In this document: piece after piece, positions 32,401 to 42,639 of the stretch
Layout: the number at the start of each line of letters is the position of its first letter
How positions within the stretch are numbered: position 1 is the first letter of the stretch
Source of the DNA: Leptidea sinapis
Taxonomy: Eukaryota > Arthropoda > Insecta > Lepidoptera > Pieridae
Length of the DNA stretch: 64,000 nucleotides
Direction: 5' to 3'
Assembly: GCF_905404315.1 (NCBI RefSeq)
Contig: NC_066286.1
Coordinates: forward strand, 5,525,501-5,589,500
Translations under genes and position numbers: made by a program
The notes under the pieces: model-generated
Database searches by the model: none
The model's input: only the letters and a program-made list of their open reading frames with translations
What the model was told of the DNA's origin: nothing

Positions 32401-32924
32401 AGATTTGTCATTCCAAGCTCCACACGATGTATTGGTATATCAGATCGGTATAATATTGTTACAAAGGAGACATTTTCTGGACTTTTCTAGAACTTCGAGC
32501 GTTAGAAACATGATTTAGCTTGTAATTATGTCTAATACAGCATCAAATCTATACTTCGGTTATTAAAGAGTAACAATTCAGAAAAGGATTCCAGAAGAAA
32601 ACAACTAAAATTATTACTGTATGAAACGAAAATATTCCTAGAAATATGAAGAAATATTTGAAGTAACTTAACTGCATTCACTTATCGACTTGTTTATCTA
32701 TGGTAATGGTGGTTTATCGTTTATGGAACAATTTCTCATACTTAATCTCAAATTTACTAAATTTCATACTTGTTACACTTTAGAACTGAGGTATCGAAAC
32801 TATTTTATACGAAGCGGCGTCATATAATCGTATTTTCAGTCATTACATGATATTGCCATTGCCAGCTTGTGGGTAACCTCATAGTTATTTGATCAGCATC
32901 CATTCCCTCTTGAATGATCTATAT
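32401..32924. other. Nothing recognised
   Basis: AT-rich; no gene or shared repeat. Confidence 0.45.
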
Positions 32925-33180
32925 TTTTTTATGGAAAAGGAGGACAAACGAGCGTACGGGTCATCTGGTGATAAGTGATCACCGCCGCCCACATTCTCTT
33001 GCAAAACCATAGGAATCAGAGGAGTATTGCCGGCCTTTAGGGAAGGTGTACGCGCTTTTTTTAAGGTACCCATGTCGTATCGTCCCGGAAACACCGCACA
33101 AGGAAGGTCATTCCACAGCTTTGTAGTACGTGGAAGAAAGCTCCTTGAGAACCGCCACACATCCAGATGGTGGGTTGGTG
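32925..33180 (-). mobile_element. F2 LINE 3' end with C-terminal codons
   Basis: The - strand reads MWRFSRSFLPRTTKLWNDLP then CAVFPGRYDMGTLK, and the 3' terminus at the left begins ATTTTTTTATGGAAAAGGAG. A deletion of ~10 bp ('gtggaggacc') separates the ends of the tail frame compared with 17455-17735. Confidence 0.75.
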
Positions 33181-33380
33181 GTTGGTTATTATCTTTAATT
33201 GCTCATATCGTGTAATTCCTGGACACAGTGTTGATTCACATTGGTTCCTTGGTAAGTAGATACAAACTCCCATCTAGGTAGAATCAAAGTTCCTTCAGAC
33301 ATGACTGTCGCGGTTGACTCGAGTAGATGATGATAATCACCCATCTATTGCATGTCGCATTACAGCCGGTCGCACCATAC
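33181..33380. other. Unassigned
   Basis: Moderately GC-rich spacer; nothing supported. Confidence 0.4.
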
Positions 33381-33530
33381 CTAATCTTTGGTATCATCAA
33401 GAAAGTCATTTATATTATAGTAAGATACCTTTACGTTTCTCATAATGGAGATACATTCCAACTCCAGTGGGCTTACATAACGATTTATTTCATTCTTTTT
33501 AATAATTCTTTCATAACTATCGAGACTAAG
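33381..33530 (-). pseudogene. LINE C-terminal remnant
   Basis: The - strand encodes SIMRNVKVSYYNINDFLDDT, very like VYYSINDFLNNT in F3. It is cut by the transposon starting at 33533; the right part was not found with confidence beyond 34643. Confidence 0.5.
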
Positions 33531-34643
33531 TACAGGGTGCGGCAGAAAAAACTCCCCTATTTTAGAAGGCAATAAAAACAAAACCTTATTAGATACAAAA
33601 AAATACATTTTATTAAAATAAAGTGTACAAAATGCCATTTACATTTCTATATTTACATTAAATTAAAGCCGTCGGGTACGGGTTTTAAACAATACATTGC
33701 CAACATTCGTTGTTGATGCATTCATTAAGTCTCTCTCGGAATGTGTCCATTACTCGGCGAGTCATTTCGGGCGGAATGGCAGCAACCTCGTTTGTTATTG
33801 CTTCCTTTAGAGCATCTATGGTTCTGGGGCGATTCTGAAACACTTTGGATTTGAGATATCCCCATAGGAAGAAATCGCAAGGTGTCAAATCTGGTGAGCG
33901 TGGAGGCCACCCGATATCACCTCGTAGCGATAAAATGTGTCCAGGAAACATGTCTCTGAGGGTGTCAAGAGATCGGCGAGATGTGTGCGAAGTTGGGCCA
34001 TTTTGCTGAAACCAAACATTGCCAGCTCCATGTTCATTAAAAATATCGTCCAACTTTGGCCGAAGAAAGTTTTCCATCATTGCACAATAACGATCACTGT
34101 TAACCGTAACTGTTACACCGTCTTCTTCAAAAAAATATGGACCCAGCACACCACCCTGATGAACCGCACACCAAACAGTTACTTTTGGGCTATGAAGCGG
34201 ACGTTGATGAAGTTCTTGGGGGTTATGATCAGACCAATATCTAAAATTTTGTTTATTTACTGCACCTGACAGATGAAAATTGGCTTCGTCCGAAAAAAGG
34301 ATGACATTTGTGCGAGGACGGCCAGGAGATTTTCTTTTTAACGCAGAACTTGTTTCTCTAAAATTCTGAGTCCATGTGTAAATCGTTTTTTTATCAGGAA
34401 CAGGGTCATGCCGACCAAGCGCAAAGTGAACGCGAAACGATCGCTGCGTAGCTATCGGCGAACCGCGATTTTTAATGAACTATTCAACTACGAATGCACG
34501 ATGCGCACCCGACCAAGCCATGGCTAGCACTGACAATGGCACGTACACAGCAGTCGAATAATACTACCCCCACCACTCTGCACCATTCCCACTCGTAGCA
34601 GCGCAGCTTTAAAATCGGGGAGTTCTTTCTGCCGCACCCTGTA
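33531..34643 (-). mobile_element. Tc1/mariner-superfamily element, internally deleted
   Basis: CAGGGTGCGGCAGAAA (from 33533) is inverted exactly at the other end (TTTCTGCCGCACCCTG, ending 34641). TA flanks both ends (33531-33532, 34642-34643). The similarity of the ends continues inwards (ACTCCCC / GGGGAGT). Total 1,109 bp. Confidence 0.9.
33685..34523 (-). pseudogene. Tc1/mariner-type transposase with central deletion
   Basis: The frame starts with MAWSGAHRAFVVE, then an in-frame TAG, then FIKNRGSPIATQRSFRVHFA, KKTIYTWTQNFRETSSALKR and KSPGRPRTNVILFSDEANFH (first Asp). It goes on to VTVWCAVHQGGVLGPYFFEE, FQQNGPTSHT and PPRSPDLTPCDFFLWGYLKS, ending at 33685. In this family roughly 100 residues normally lie between the GRPRT motif and VILFSDEA; here they are joined, so the DNA-binding part is cut. 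The second catalytic Asp (FQQDG in relatives) is Asn (AAT at 34000-34002). From FSDEA onward the frame is open for ~230 codons. Confidence 0.85.
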
Positions 34644-35017
34644 CAAACTTTACCCCGATTTTGTTTATTGACTTTTCTGGATTGCCTCCACTATTGAAGC
34701 TAATATAAAGACATAATTCACGCCTATAAAGGTAGATAAAACAGATAACAACAAGTACATTTGTTTTTATCGAGGAATAAATACAAAAATCACCAACAAT
34801 TACTTTCCCATCTGTCTGATTTCAGTTCCTTATGGGTATGTTCATTGAGTTCCATACCTCAATGACTGTGTGTTCTATATAGTAACAGGTACCTGGTACA
34901 CGTATGTCACGACGACCGTTTGAACTGATTTGCATTCAATACAATAACGTGATTGAAGTATCCATTACAGTGACGGGCTTGAGTCGCGAGCGGACCGCGT
35001 TATGCAAGAAGGTTATA
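34644..35017. other. Nothing recognised
   Basis: No gene or shared repeat. Confidence 0.4.
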
Positions 35018-35328
35018 TCTTTATACTATATATATATATATTTCTTGTCTGCGTGTGTATGTCACTGAACTCCTCCTAGACGGCTGGACCAAATTTGATG
35101 ATATTTTTGTGTGCTCCACCAGTGAATTTGAGATTAGTGTGTGTCTTCAGATGAATTCGAGAATGGTTTACATTCACAATTAGGAGATTAAGAGATTGGT
35201 TTAGATTCTCAATTCTGACCATATTATATAATTCTCCTGCTCATGTGTATGTTAGTGAACTCCTCCTAACGGCTGGACTTTTCAAATTTAAGACGTGTGT
35301 ACAGGACAACGTCTGTCAGGTCCGCTAG
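35018..35328 (+). mobile_element. Helitron-like element
   Basis: A|TCTTTATACTATATATATAT start and ...CTGTCAGGTCCGCTAG|T end. It contains two copies of 'gtatgt(c/t)a(c/g)tgaactcctcct' (35067 and 35247), i.e. a partial internal duplication. Confidence 0.65.
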
Positions 35329-35339
35329 TATTATATAAA

Positions 35340-35702
35340 TCCAATGTCCAGTGTCAAATCCAGATGTTTGTTTCCAGTGAACTCCTAAACTAATGAACGG
35401 ATTTTTTATGGGTATTAATTCATGGGGTGCAGTTGAGTCCAACTTGAGAAACCGGAAAATTTTATTTCGATTTGGGACCCAAAAATATGTTTATTTCCAA
35501 TATTTGTTTTGTATGGACACTTTTTTCTATGAGAGTATTTATTGACGCACAGTTTGACAGTTCTGCTGTGAAACAATTTCATTATAACAACAGGGAGCAT
35601 ATTTTATGAAATAATTCTTGATGTTATGAAATATTATTGACAAATTCATAAAAACAGTATTTAATTTATTATGTACAGAACAACGTCTGTCGGGTCAGCT
35701 AG
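35340..35702 (+). mobile_element. Helitron-like element
   Basis: A|TCCAATGTCCAGTGTC to GTCTGTCGGGTCAGCTAG|T. Body motifs as in 7925-8160 and 62875-63152. Only 11 bp separate it from the preceding copy. Confidence 0.7.
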
Positions 35703-36000
35703 TACACATAATTATGTAATAATATAAGGACATATCTTTCGCAGTTTGATAACAGACCTGCGAAAGTGTGCTTAAAGACAATGTGAGCACACTTTTCTCC
35801 TTAGTCATGTGTCAACTGTCACTGTCCGAATCGGATTTTAAATCATTACTATTAATTACTATACGTAACTTAAACTGAATCAATGTTTTACATTGCTCCT
35901 TATTCACCAAGAATATTTTAAACAACTGGAGTAAATGCGGCAATGTATATGCATAGCAGTCGAAGCTTATTGTAGTGTAATTTGTGGCATGTGCCATATT

Positions 36001-36120
36001 TAGATAGAAAGAAAGAAAAACATTTATTTCACAAAAAACTCACAGTATACACTTAATATAAAAAGATAAAAGTACAAAACAAACTTAAAAAGAACGTATT
36101 TAAATAGTAATTGATTTAAT
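36001..36120 (-). mobile_element. LINE 3' UTR fragment
   Basis: The complement ends TGTTTTTCTTTCTTTCTATC after a TGAAATAAA signal ('catttatttcaca' on +). The rest has A-rich motifs. Confidence 0.4.
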
Positions 36121-36644
36121 ATTGGAGAGTTCCTGTGCAGTGCAGGAAATGGGTCACCGACTCAAGATGTTCTGTGACACGGCCGTGGCTATGAAACAGC
36201 ACTGATTTTCAGCGGTGCCCGTTTAAATTTGGAGATTAATATATTATATAACTATTTCGGCTTTGATTTTATACGACGTGATTTGTCTATATGTAAAGAA
36301 CGTTATTGGCGTTATGTGTGGGCTGTAGGCTGCGCATACCTGACCTGACAATGTTAGAAGTCAATATAGAAGTAATTAATAATAATTTAAAGTGAAAGCG
36401 TGTAATAAAATCTGGAAAAATGGCTTAATAGTTAAGCTTTACGAAGTGCCAGAACTTGCCGATCATTTGAGATTATCTTATGGACATTGCATTAACGTGT
36501 TAAGGCCACGCTCTCTATAGCATTTTCCATGCGGGTAACAGTCCCTCAGGGCTCATTCATCTCCCCGACCGTCTTCTTACCCAGGCCTGAGAAGCTTCAG
36601 CTCGCCTAGTTTCAATCTTCATTACCGCTTTACGAATCCCAGTA
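36121..36644. other. Nothing recognised
   Basis: Mixed composition; no gene or shared repeat. Confidence 0.4.
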
Positions 36645-37185
36645 TCCTACTAATGTTATAAAGGCGAAAGTTATTTTTCAATTTTTTTTTCTTTATTGAT
36701 TAAGGTGCTTTTATACGTATGTACATGTCAGCCCCATTATAATCTAAGTACATTAAAAAGACAAAAGAAAAACAAAATTCTTAACTTAACAAACTAAAAA
36801 AAAATGGTTATAAAAGGAAAAGCTAGTTATATCTATAGTGTTCAACAAATAAGACTTATGGATTCAAACAGACTTATGGCATCCTTAGATGTAGGGCGGG
36901 CAAGTATATTTACAAACATGCCCGTATCAAATCTGTTCAAACCCATAAGTCCTACAATTTTGTCTCTACTAGATTGAAATCAGACACATTGGTTTAACAA
37001 GTGCTCAACATCCTCAAAGGCGAAAGTTTGTGAGTGTGTGTGTATGTTTTTATACTCTTTCACGCAAAAACCACGAAATGGATTTTACAATAATATAGCT
37101 CACACAGCAGTATAATACATAGGCTAATATATAAAGATAAAGTGTCAATTCTTCAAAATGTAACGATATGTATTAAGTAAGTGGG
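36645..37185 (+). mobile_element. Helitron-like element split by a LINE
   Basis: Starts A|TCCTACTAATGTTATAAAGG; after the LINE insertion it resumes with GTTTGTGAGTGTGTGTGTAT and 'ctttcacgcaaaaaccacga'. The 3' CTAG end is missing; an F2 scrap follows. Confidence 0.7.
36673..37015 (-). mobile_element. 5'-truncated LINE with 13-bp target duplication
   Basis: AAAGGCGAAAGTT occurs on both sides (36660-36672 and 37016-37028). The insert starts with T-rich sequence on the left, so its poly(A) end points left. The - strand carries EDVEHLLNQCV and a decayed tail, the C-terminal zinc-finger region of many LINE polyproteins (HLL..C). Confidence 0.85.
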
Positions 37186-37189
37186 AAAA

Positions 37190-37262
37190 AAATTCCTGCC
37201 GCCGACATTCTTTTGCAACACCAGAGGATTCACGGGAGCGTTACCGGCCTTTAAGGCTGCTA
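37190..37262 (-). mobile_element. F2 LINE 3' UTR scrap
   Basis: 'cctgccgccgacattctttt', GCAACACCAGAGGATTCACG and 'gagcgttaccggcctttaag'. Confidence 0.6.
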
Positions 37263-38054
37263 TCCCAAGAAAAATTAAGTAAGAAAGTATTACATTTCAT
37301 GACGGTTTATATAAAGCTTATATTTTTACAAAAAATAATTATATATCTACAGACTATGAGAAGAAAATTCATTTTTTCTTTACATTTCTTTATTTATAGC
37401 AGTGCGAAAAATAATCTCCAACAAACCACTAACATTAACAATTGGAGCCGTGTTAAATCTAGATATGTATGAAAATTTATTAGTAATTGCACATCAATAC
37501 TATTTAACATGACATATTTTGTTAGTTTTGTAAAGAAAATTGTATTATGTTTATAATAAATTAAAAATGCTTCCAATTCTGAATAAAAACTATGGCGACC
37601 TTGTGCGAGAGAGGTAACCTAGCTCCGCTCAATTCCTCAAGGCCGTTGGCTCGGCCCCCAGCCTTAAGGAAGATCTTTTATGTAAATATCGTCGAGACTC
37701 ACTGTGGTCTATAACCTCCATCTCTATTAATTGTAGTCTTGTTGGCCCTTCATGCTTCATGAACAGCACCTATCTACGTCAGTATTCAGTGCGGTAGACC
37801 GCACTATAATGCCAACTATATGCCAATAATGCCATTCAGTAGACTGATTGGCATTATTGGCATTAAAATCGGAGCTCGCGTCTCGTGTTGACTGATGCTT
37901 ATAGTGAGTTGCGACATTACAATATGATACATAAGGTTACGAGATATTTAATATCGCATGACGATTGATTTGAATGTATTCACTATGTACTCACTGAGCT
38001 ACCTACCTAAAGTCTCTTTTTAGCCCTGTGCTTCACTGGGGCATAAACAGATTT
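37263..38054. other. Unassigned, with a strong hairpin
   Basis: AT-rich until ~37590, GC-richer after. The hairpin at 37820-37863 is listed separately. No gene supported. Confidence 0.4.
37820..37863. repeat. Perfect 15-bp hairpin
   Basis: ATGCCAATAATGCCA (37820-37834) and TGGCATTATTGGCAT (37849-37863), loop 14 nt. A weaker stem AGTGCGGT/ACCGCACT precedes it (37786-37803). Confidence 0.65.
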
Positions 38055-38352
38055 ACCAGTGGGAGGTTCCTTTGCACAGGATGCCGGCTAGATAATGGGC
38101 ACCACAACTGCCCCTATTTGTGCCGTGAAGCAGTAATGTGTAAGCATTACTGTGTTTCGTTCTGAAGGCCGCCGTAGCTAGTGAAATTACTGGGCAAAAG
38201 AGACTTAACATCTTATGTCTCAAGGTGACGAGTGCAGTTGTAGTGCCACTAAGAATTTTTGGGGTTTTTCAAGAATCCTGAGTCACACTGCATTGTAATG
38301 GGCAGGGCGTATCAATTACCGTCCTGCTCGTTGCGTCCCTTATTTCGATAAA
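38055..38352 (+). repeat. F1 repeat copy
   Basis: Full length from ACCAGTGGGAGGTTCC to GCGTCCCTTATTTCGATAAA. Confidence 0.8.
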
Positions 38353-38432
38353 AAAAAGAATAGGGAAGTTCAGGCCCAAGGGTGTTGCTCTTCCAATGGG
38401 TGTTGTCCAAATGGTTAGGCGACTAAGGTGAT

Positions 38433-38492
38433 TTGCCAGTGGGAGACTCCTATGCACAGGATGCCAGCTAGATTGTGGGTACCACAACGGCA
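38433..38492 (+). repeat. F1 repeat, 5' part only
   Basis: CCAGTGGGAGACTCCTATGC to GGGTACCACAACGG, then stops. Confidence 0.7.
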
Positions 38493-38616
38493 AAAATGAT
38501 CTCTTGCAATACTAGAGGAAAAACAGATTCGGTTTTTAACATGTGGGTGGATAGTGTCTCGTAAAGTTTAGTGCAGTGATCATATTTAGTCCTATAGTCG
38601 ATGCCATATATGAGGA

Positions 38617-38882
38617 TAATGGACGAGACGAGCACGACGTTCAGCTGATTGTAAATGATACACCCTCAGATCCCGCTCAGGATGCTTGAAATATTTAAAA
38701 ATTCTGTCACCTTGGAGAGATAATATGTTAAGTCTCATTTGCTCAGTAATTTCACTAGCTATGGCACCCTTCAGACCGAAACTCAGTAATGCTTATACAT
38801 TACTGCTTCTCGGCAGAAATAGGTGCCGTTGGTACCCACAATCTAGCCGACATCCTGTGCAAAGGTGCCTCCCACTGGTAAA
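38617..38882 (-). repeat. F1 repeat copy
   Basis: AATGGACGAGACGAGCACGA to CCTCCCACTGGTAAA; small deletion at the inner hairpin (38680-38710). Confidence 0.8.
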
Positions 38883-39045
38883 ATAGATACGCCCTGCAAA
38901 TTACAAGGTATTGCCGCTCAGGATTCTTGAAATATTGAAAAAATTTGTTAAGTCTCATTGGCCCAGTAAATTCACCAGCTACGGCGCCCTTCAGACTGAA
39001 ACAGAATAAAGCTGGCACATTGCTGATGACGGCAGAAGAGGGAAT
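38883..39045 (-). repeat. F1 repeat, partial
   Basis: Begins at 'gatacgccctgcaaatta' right after the preceding copy and fades after 'gcgcccttcagactgaaac'. Head-to-tail with its neighbour. Confidence 0.7.
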
Positions 39046-39204
39046 TATCGGATAAAATAGATTGTGACGTTATATGTTTTAATTGACACAGAGCAATTAG
39101 TTGTAATTGTGGCAAAGATGTAGGGCAGGCACTGAGAGCGTCGTAAGTCGTAAACATGTACCTACCGCGTATTGGTGTCCTCATGTGAACATTCTAGATG
39201 CTTT

Positions 39205-39420
39205 TATTGAAGTAGGAAATCCATAATTTGTCGAATGTTTTGAGTTTTCTTTAGTGTTAAGGTTTGCAAGTCTCGTGCCAGAGTTTGGCGAATCAACATC
39301 TCCCGAGGATGCCTCGTGTGGAGGTGAAACACGTGTCGAATTGTTTGAAGACAAGTATGGGCAGAATTAACAGTAAAGAAAAAATATTTGGATGATTCTA
39401 GATGCTCATATAGTGCACAA
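39205..39420 (+). repeat. Dispersed repeat with hammerhead-like motif, copy 2
   Basis: 'tctcgtgccagagtttggcg', the motif, then 'gaattgtttgaagacaagta' and 'gcagaattaacagtaaagaa'. The left flank ('ggaaatccataatttgtcga', 'ttttctttagtgttaa') is the inverse of the sequence that follows the motif in copy 1, so this copy is itself part of an inverted arrangement. Confidence 0.55.
39303..39337 (+). ncRNA. Hammerhead-like motif with a core change
   Basis: CCGAGGA in place of CTGAGGA, then T, GCCTC-GTGTG-GAGGT (stem II, one G-T pair), GAAA, ACACGTGTC. The change of the core U to C should abolish normal activity if this is a true hammerhead. Confidence 0.5.
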
Positions 39421-39519
39421 TAGTAGAAAGAGACACGTAGCCTCAATTATTGATTAAATGAACGCCAAAAGGAGGTTAGGATTTTATGGATTTTTATTCG
39501 TTACCTTAGACCTAAGGCT

Positions 39520-39685
39520 GGAGAGGCTTATGTCTCAAGGTGACGAGCGCCATAGTAGTGCCGCTCAGAATTCCTGAAAAACCCAAAAATTCTACATTGT
39601 AATGGGCAGGGCGCAAGAATTACCATCAACTGAACGTCCTGCTCGTCTTGTCCCTTATTTCCATAATAAAAATCTTAAGAAAGTG
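39520..39685 (+). repeat. F1 repeat, 3' half
   Basis: TTATGTCTCAAGGTGACGAG to 'cttgtcccttatttccataa'. The right arm of the hairpin is deleted. Confidence 0.75.
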
Positions 39686-39800
39686 AATCTATTGTGTTAC
39701 TGTAACCGATTTTGATTGTCTTTAGCTACGCACGCCATTAACTTCTCAGTATTTTGAATATTAAACGTAAAATTGGACACGCTGGGGCTGTCAGGTCCTC
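39686..39800 (+). repeat. F9-type repeat fragment
   Basis: 'gaaagtgaatctattgtgtt', 'actgtaaccgattttgattg' and 'tcagtattttgaatattaaa'. Confidence 0.4.
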
Positions 39801-40334
39801 TTTACGCTAGTATTTTGTAAGTCTATGGTTCAAATAATTTTAACAAAAATCACTGACCGCTACCATTTACCACTGGACTAGGTCAAAGTGCTTTTGTGCC
39901 TGTTTGATATTCGCCATTTTGCCGCTTTTGGCCATGTAGCGAGAGTCTGCGGTACTAAAACTAGTCATGACAACCTCAGCTAAACGAACATCGATAGGAA
40001 AACAATACACTTAAAGAAAAATTGTGTACTTTATTACGTTGATTCCTGAAGTATAAATAACACGGAAAACGGAAATGAAGTTAATTAAAAATGCAAAAAT
40101 ACTGCAGAGTATTGTACGTTTCTCTCGCAGCCATTTGTATTATACGTCAAAGTTAGTTCTCTTGACGCTCGCGAGTGGCGCTTCAAATAGGCATTAAAAA
40201 TTTGCTGTCAGACACATGGAACAGCCTGTTCAGTGTAAATGTATACAGTGACAAAAACTAACAATAGTTGCGACAGACGTCACTTGTCAAACGTCAAGCG
40301 GACAGTTGCTACATCAGAATGTTGTCGTTTACAG
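39801..40334 (+). promoter_or_regulatory. Region upstream of the signal-peptide exon
   Basis: No repeat was assigned here, unlike the sequences on both sides. CAGTGTAAATG and CAGTGACAAAA near 40230-40252 resemble the insect initiator, without a clear TATA box. If the TTTACAG at 40328-40334 is a real acceptor, this is intron and the start of transcription is further upstream; if not, it is promoter and 5' UTR. Confidence 0.3.
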
Positions 40335-40485
40335 AGCACCCGGCACGGTGACGGCTCGGACTCGTAATGGTGCACGGGGAGGGGGAGGGGTCATGGGCGC
40401 CCCCCTACTGGCCACGCTCGCGTGCCTGACGCTGCAGCTGACCGCGACACGGGCGGACATCGTGTTCAGGGTGCCGACAGTTGTG
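40335..40485 (+). CDS. Signal-peptide exon of an unrecognised secreted or membrane protein (coding from 40393)
   Basis: The coding part starts at the ATG at 40393, with G at -3 and G at +4. It encodes MGAPLLATLACLTLQLTATR then A and DIVFRVPTVV, i.e. a typical cleavable signal peptide (hydrophobic LLATLACLTLQL, cut predicted after ATRA). The exon stops in phase 0 at a GTTAGT donor (40486). A possible acceptor (TTTACAG) ends at 40334, so this may be an internal 5' exon. An earlier ATG at 40367, also in good context, opens a different frame that ends inside the exon and could act as an upstream ORF. GC-richness contrasts with the AT-rich flanks. The next exon of the same gene is probably 46845-47034. 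I do not recognise the protein. Confidence 0.6.
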
Positions 40486-40529
40486 GTTAGTATTGTTCTC
40501 ATTTAAATATCCAAAAACTTATTATCAAA

Positions 40530-40865
40530 TTCAAATATTTTTATTCAAAATAGGATGTGACATCACTTATTGACATTCAAAAACTACCACGCATTTCAAA
40601 ACGAATGCCACAGACCTGAGAAGAGTTGACGCAACAAACTCAGTGGGCTTTTTTTCATCGAAAAAATATGTTTACAAAGTAATATTGTACAATTAATCTG
40701 TTGTATGACACAAACGTTTTTTAACAATTATTTTGAGGAACGTAACATTTTCTGGGATCTTGTGGAAAGCATATACATCGCCACACAAAAGACTTAATAA
40801 CTCGACTCAGCCGAGTAGTAAGCATTATAAGTTTATGTCTGTTCCTATTGTTAACATTATGGTTA
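40530..40865 (-). mobile_element. F3 LINE 3' end with coding tail
   Basis: Left end TCAAATATTTTTATTCAAAA, then 'cctgagaagagttgacgcaa', 'caatattgtacaattaat', and coding inverse 'cattttctgggatcttgtgg' and 'aagtttatgtctgttccta'. The - strand frame keeps KLIMLTTRLSRVIKSFVWRC. It lies 45 bp inside the intron after the signal-peptide exon, antisense to the gene. Confidence 0.75.
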
Positions 40866-41473
40866 TAACAGAGGTTATCAGTGGGCAAAAAGAAAGCAGA
40901 GACCCATAGGAAGAAGCCGAAGGGAAGTGTTGAACACACTACAACAACTCTCTCGAAGCGTCCGTCTGTATTCTCTTTGAAGAGGGCAGATAATAGAACG
41001 AGATAATAATAATAATACTTTTTTTACACTCACTGCAAATAACTTAAACTACTAAATGTATAATATTTACTATATAATATTAATTATTTACATCTTTATA
41101 TCGTTTATTGTAATAATAATAACTAGCAAATAACAATCTCAATAATTTTTATTTTAAACATGCAACCAATATTAGCGACCCGTACTGTAATTTTCCTCCT
41201 ATCGTATAAAAAAAATACAATATTGCCGAAGCAGTTACTGCCGTTACAGCGATAATGTTATAGCGGCATATCGATATGAGACAAAATTACAAACATTGAG
41301 GAATTTAATTATTAATCGTAAATTGATTACCAATGCAATTAAGGTGACTGGTCTGTAATAGAAAAGTTAATTAGACCATTTGAAAATCCAATTACGGTAA
41401 TAAGTGAACCACATAATTGGCATATCCTAAGTTTATTCATATTTTATAGTACCTAGCAATTTTAAACATTTAA
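40866..41473. other. AT-rich intron sequence
   Basis: ATAATAATAAT patch near 41005; nothing else recognised. Confidence 0.45.
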
Positions 41474-41850
41474 TGCGGGACGTCTTGGCATACCTCTGAT
41501 ATGCCAACAGTTCCCGCGCGCTCGAAGAAGCCACTTCTTGAGCTGTTTTGGCGCCAAACCTGGCGCTGCCACTTGAAACGTGATACCCACATGTGTTTAT
41601 AATACTCGAGGTATCAATATGCAGTTTATGTTGCTACCTTAACAAGCTTGGTTATTGTAAACAAAAAACGTGACTTCTATAAAAAAAACTAAAATAACAT
41701 TTCATAATGTAATGTTCCCGTTTTACTTTAAACAAAAATGGCCGCCTCCAGCTAAACCCAAATAAATACTAATATATTTTGTCATCAAAAGCGTTCCTTT
41801 TTGTTTTATGGCTCTTAGAACCAAGAGCAATTAATAGTACACAGGTAAAA
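41474..41850. repeat. F10 repeat, copy A
   Basis: Motifs in order: GAGCTGTTTTGGCGCCAAAC, 'gaaacgtgatacccacatgt', GTTTATAATACTCGAGGTAT, 'ttggttattgtaaacaaaaa', 'aacaaaaatggccgcctcca', 'ttagaaccaagagca'. Same order as copy B (44944-45710). No frame. Confidence 0.65.
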
Positions 41851-42639
41851 AAATCTCACTGGTGTTTTTGTCTAGGGATACGTATATATTGGCAGTTTTT
41901 AGGATGGCTATCATAGGACTATAGAAACGCTGGTCGTGTTCCGCCACTTGATAGCAAATCCGAAGCACTTTCATAAAACAATTACAGTTCCAAAACTTAT
42001 TTTGAATGCGTAAGTTCTTGACGCTTCTTAAACAACTAGACTCATAATCACGCTTAAAAACTGTCAGAAGCAAAACTCTGCCTACGCGTCTAGTAGGCAG
42101 AGTTTTCGTTCAGTTGTGTTTCGATCGCGCTTTGAATACAACGCCACGCAATGACAAAGTGTTCAGTGAAAAAATGTCCACATAATAGCATATCCAAACT
42201 TAAAAAGGATAGACTATCGTTATTAAGTGTCCCTTTATAATAATTAAATTCTGTAACTAATTTGACGTTTTTAATCATTTTAATACATAATTATATTTAA
42301 ATTGCTACAACAAAATATTCTTGCCTCGTGTTACCGTCCGTCTCTTTCGCACCATAATCAAACTCCAATTCAAATTCTAATGAGCGTAGACATTGAAATA
42401 AATATAAGGTGTTAATTTTAATAATTAATCTTTATTTTTTGTAAAAAGAAAATATAATTGCTTAAAATTACCCTCGACCTCCAAACTAGGACAGCCGTGA
42501 CATGGGGATCAGTCTCTTCCCAGTTGTGCAATGTAAAATGTCAAAGAAAGCAAACATCAACCTATTTTAAGGTGACTAACAATAGTGGCTATGCAAGTAA
42601 TGATGACAACAATATCTATTTTATATATAATTTTGGGTG
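41851..42639. other. Unassigned intron sequence
   Basis: Contains a strong hairpin (42072-42106) and an 80-codon - strand frame at 41831-42073 that resembles nothing known to me. Confidence 0.4.
42072..42106. repeat. Perfect 14-bp hairpin
   Basis: AAAACTCTGCCTAC and GTAGGCAGAGTTTT with a 7-nt loop (GCGTCTA). It would be a good stem in RNA as well. Confidence 0.65.
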
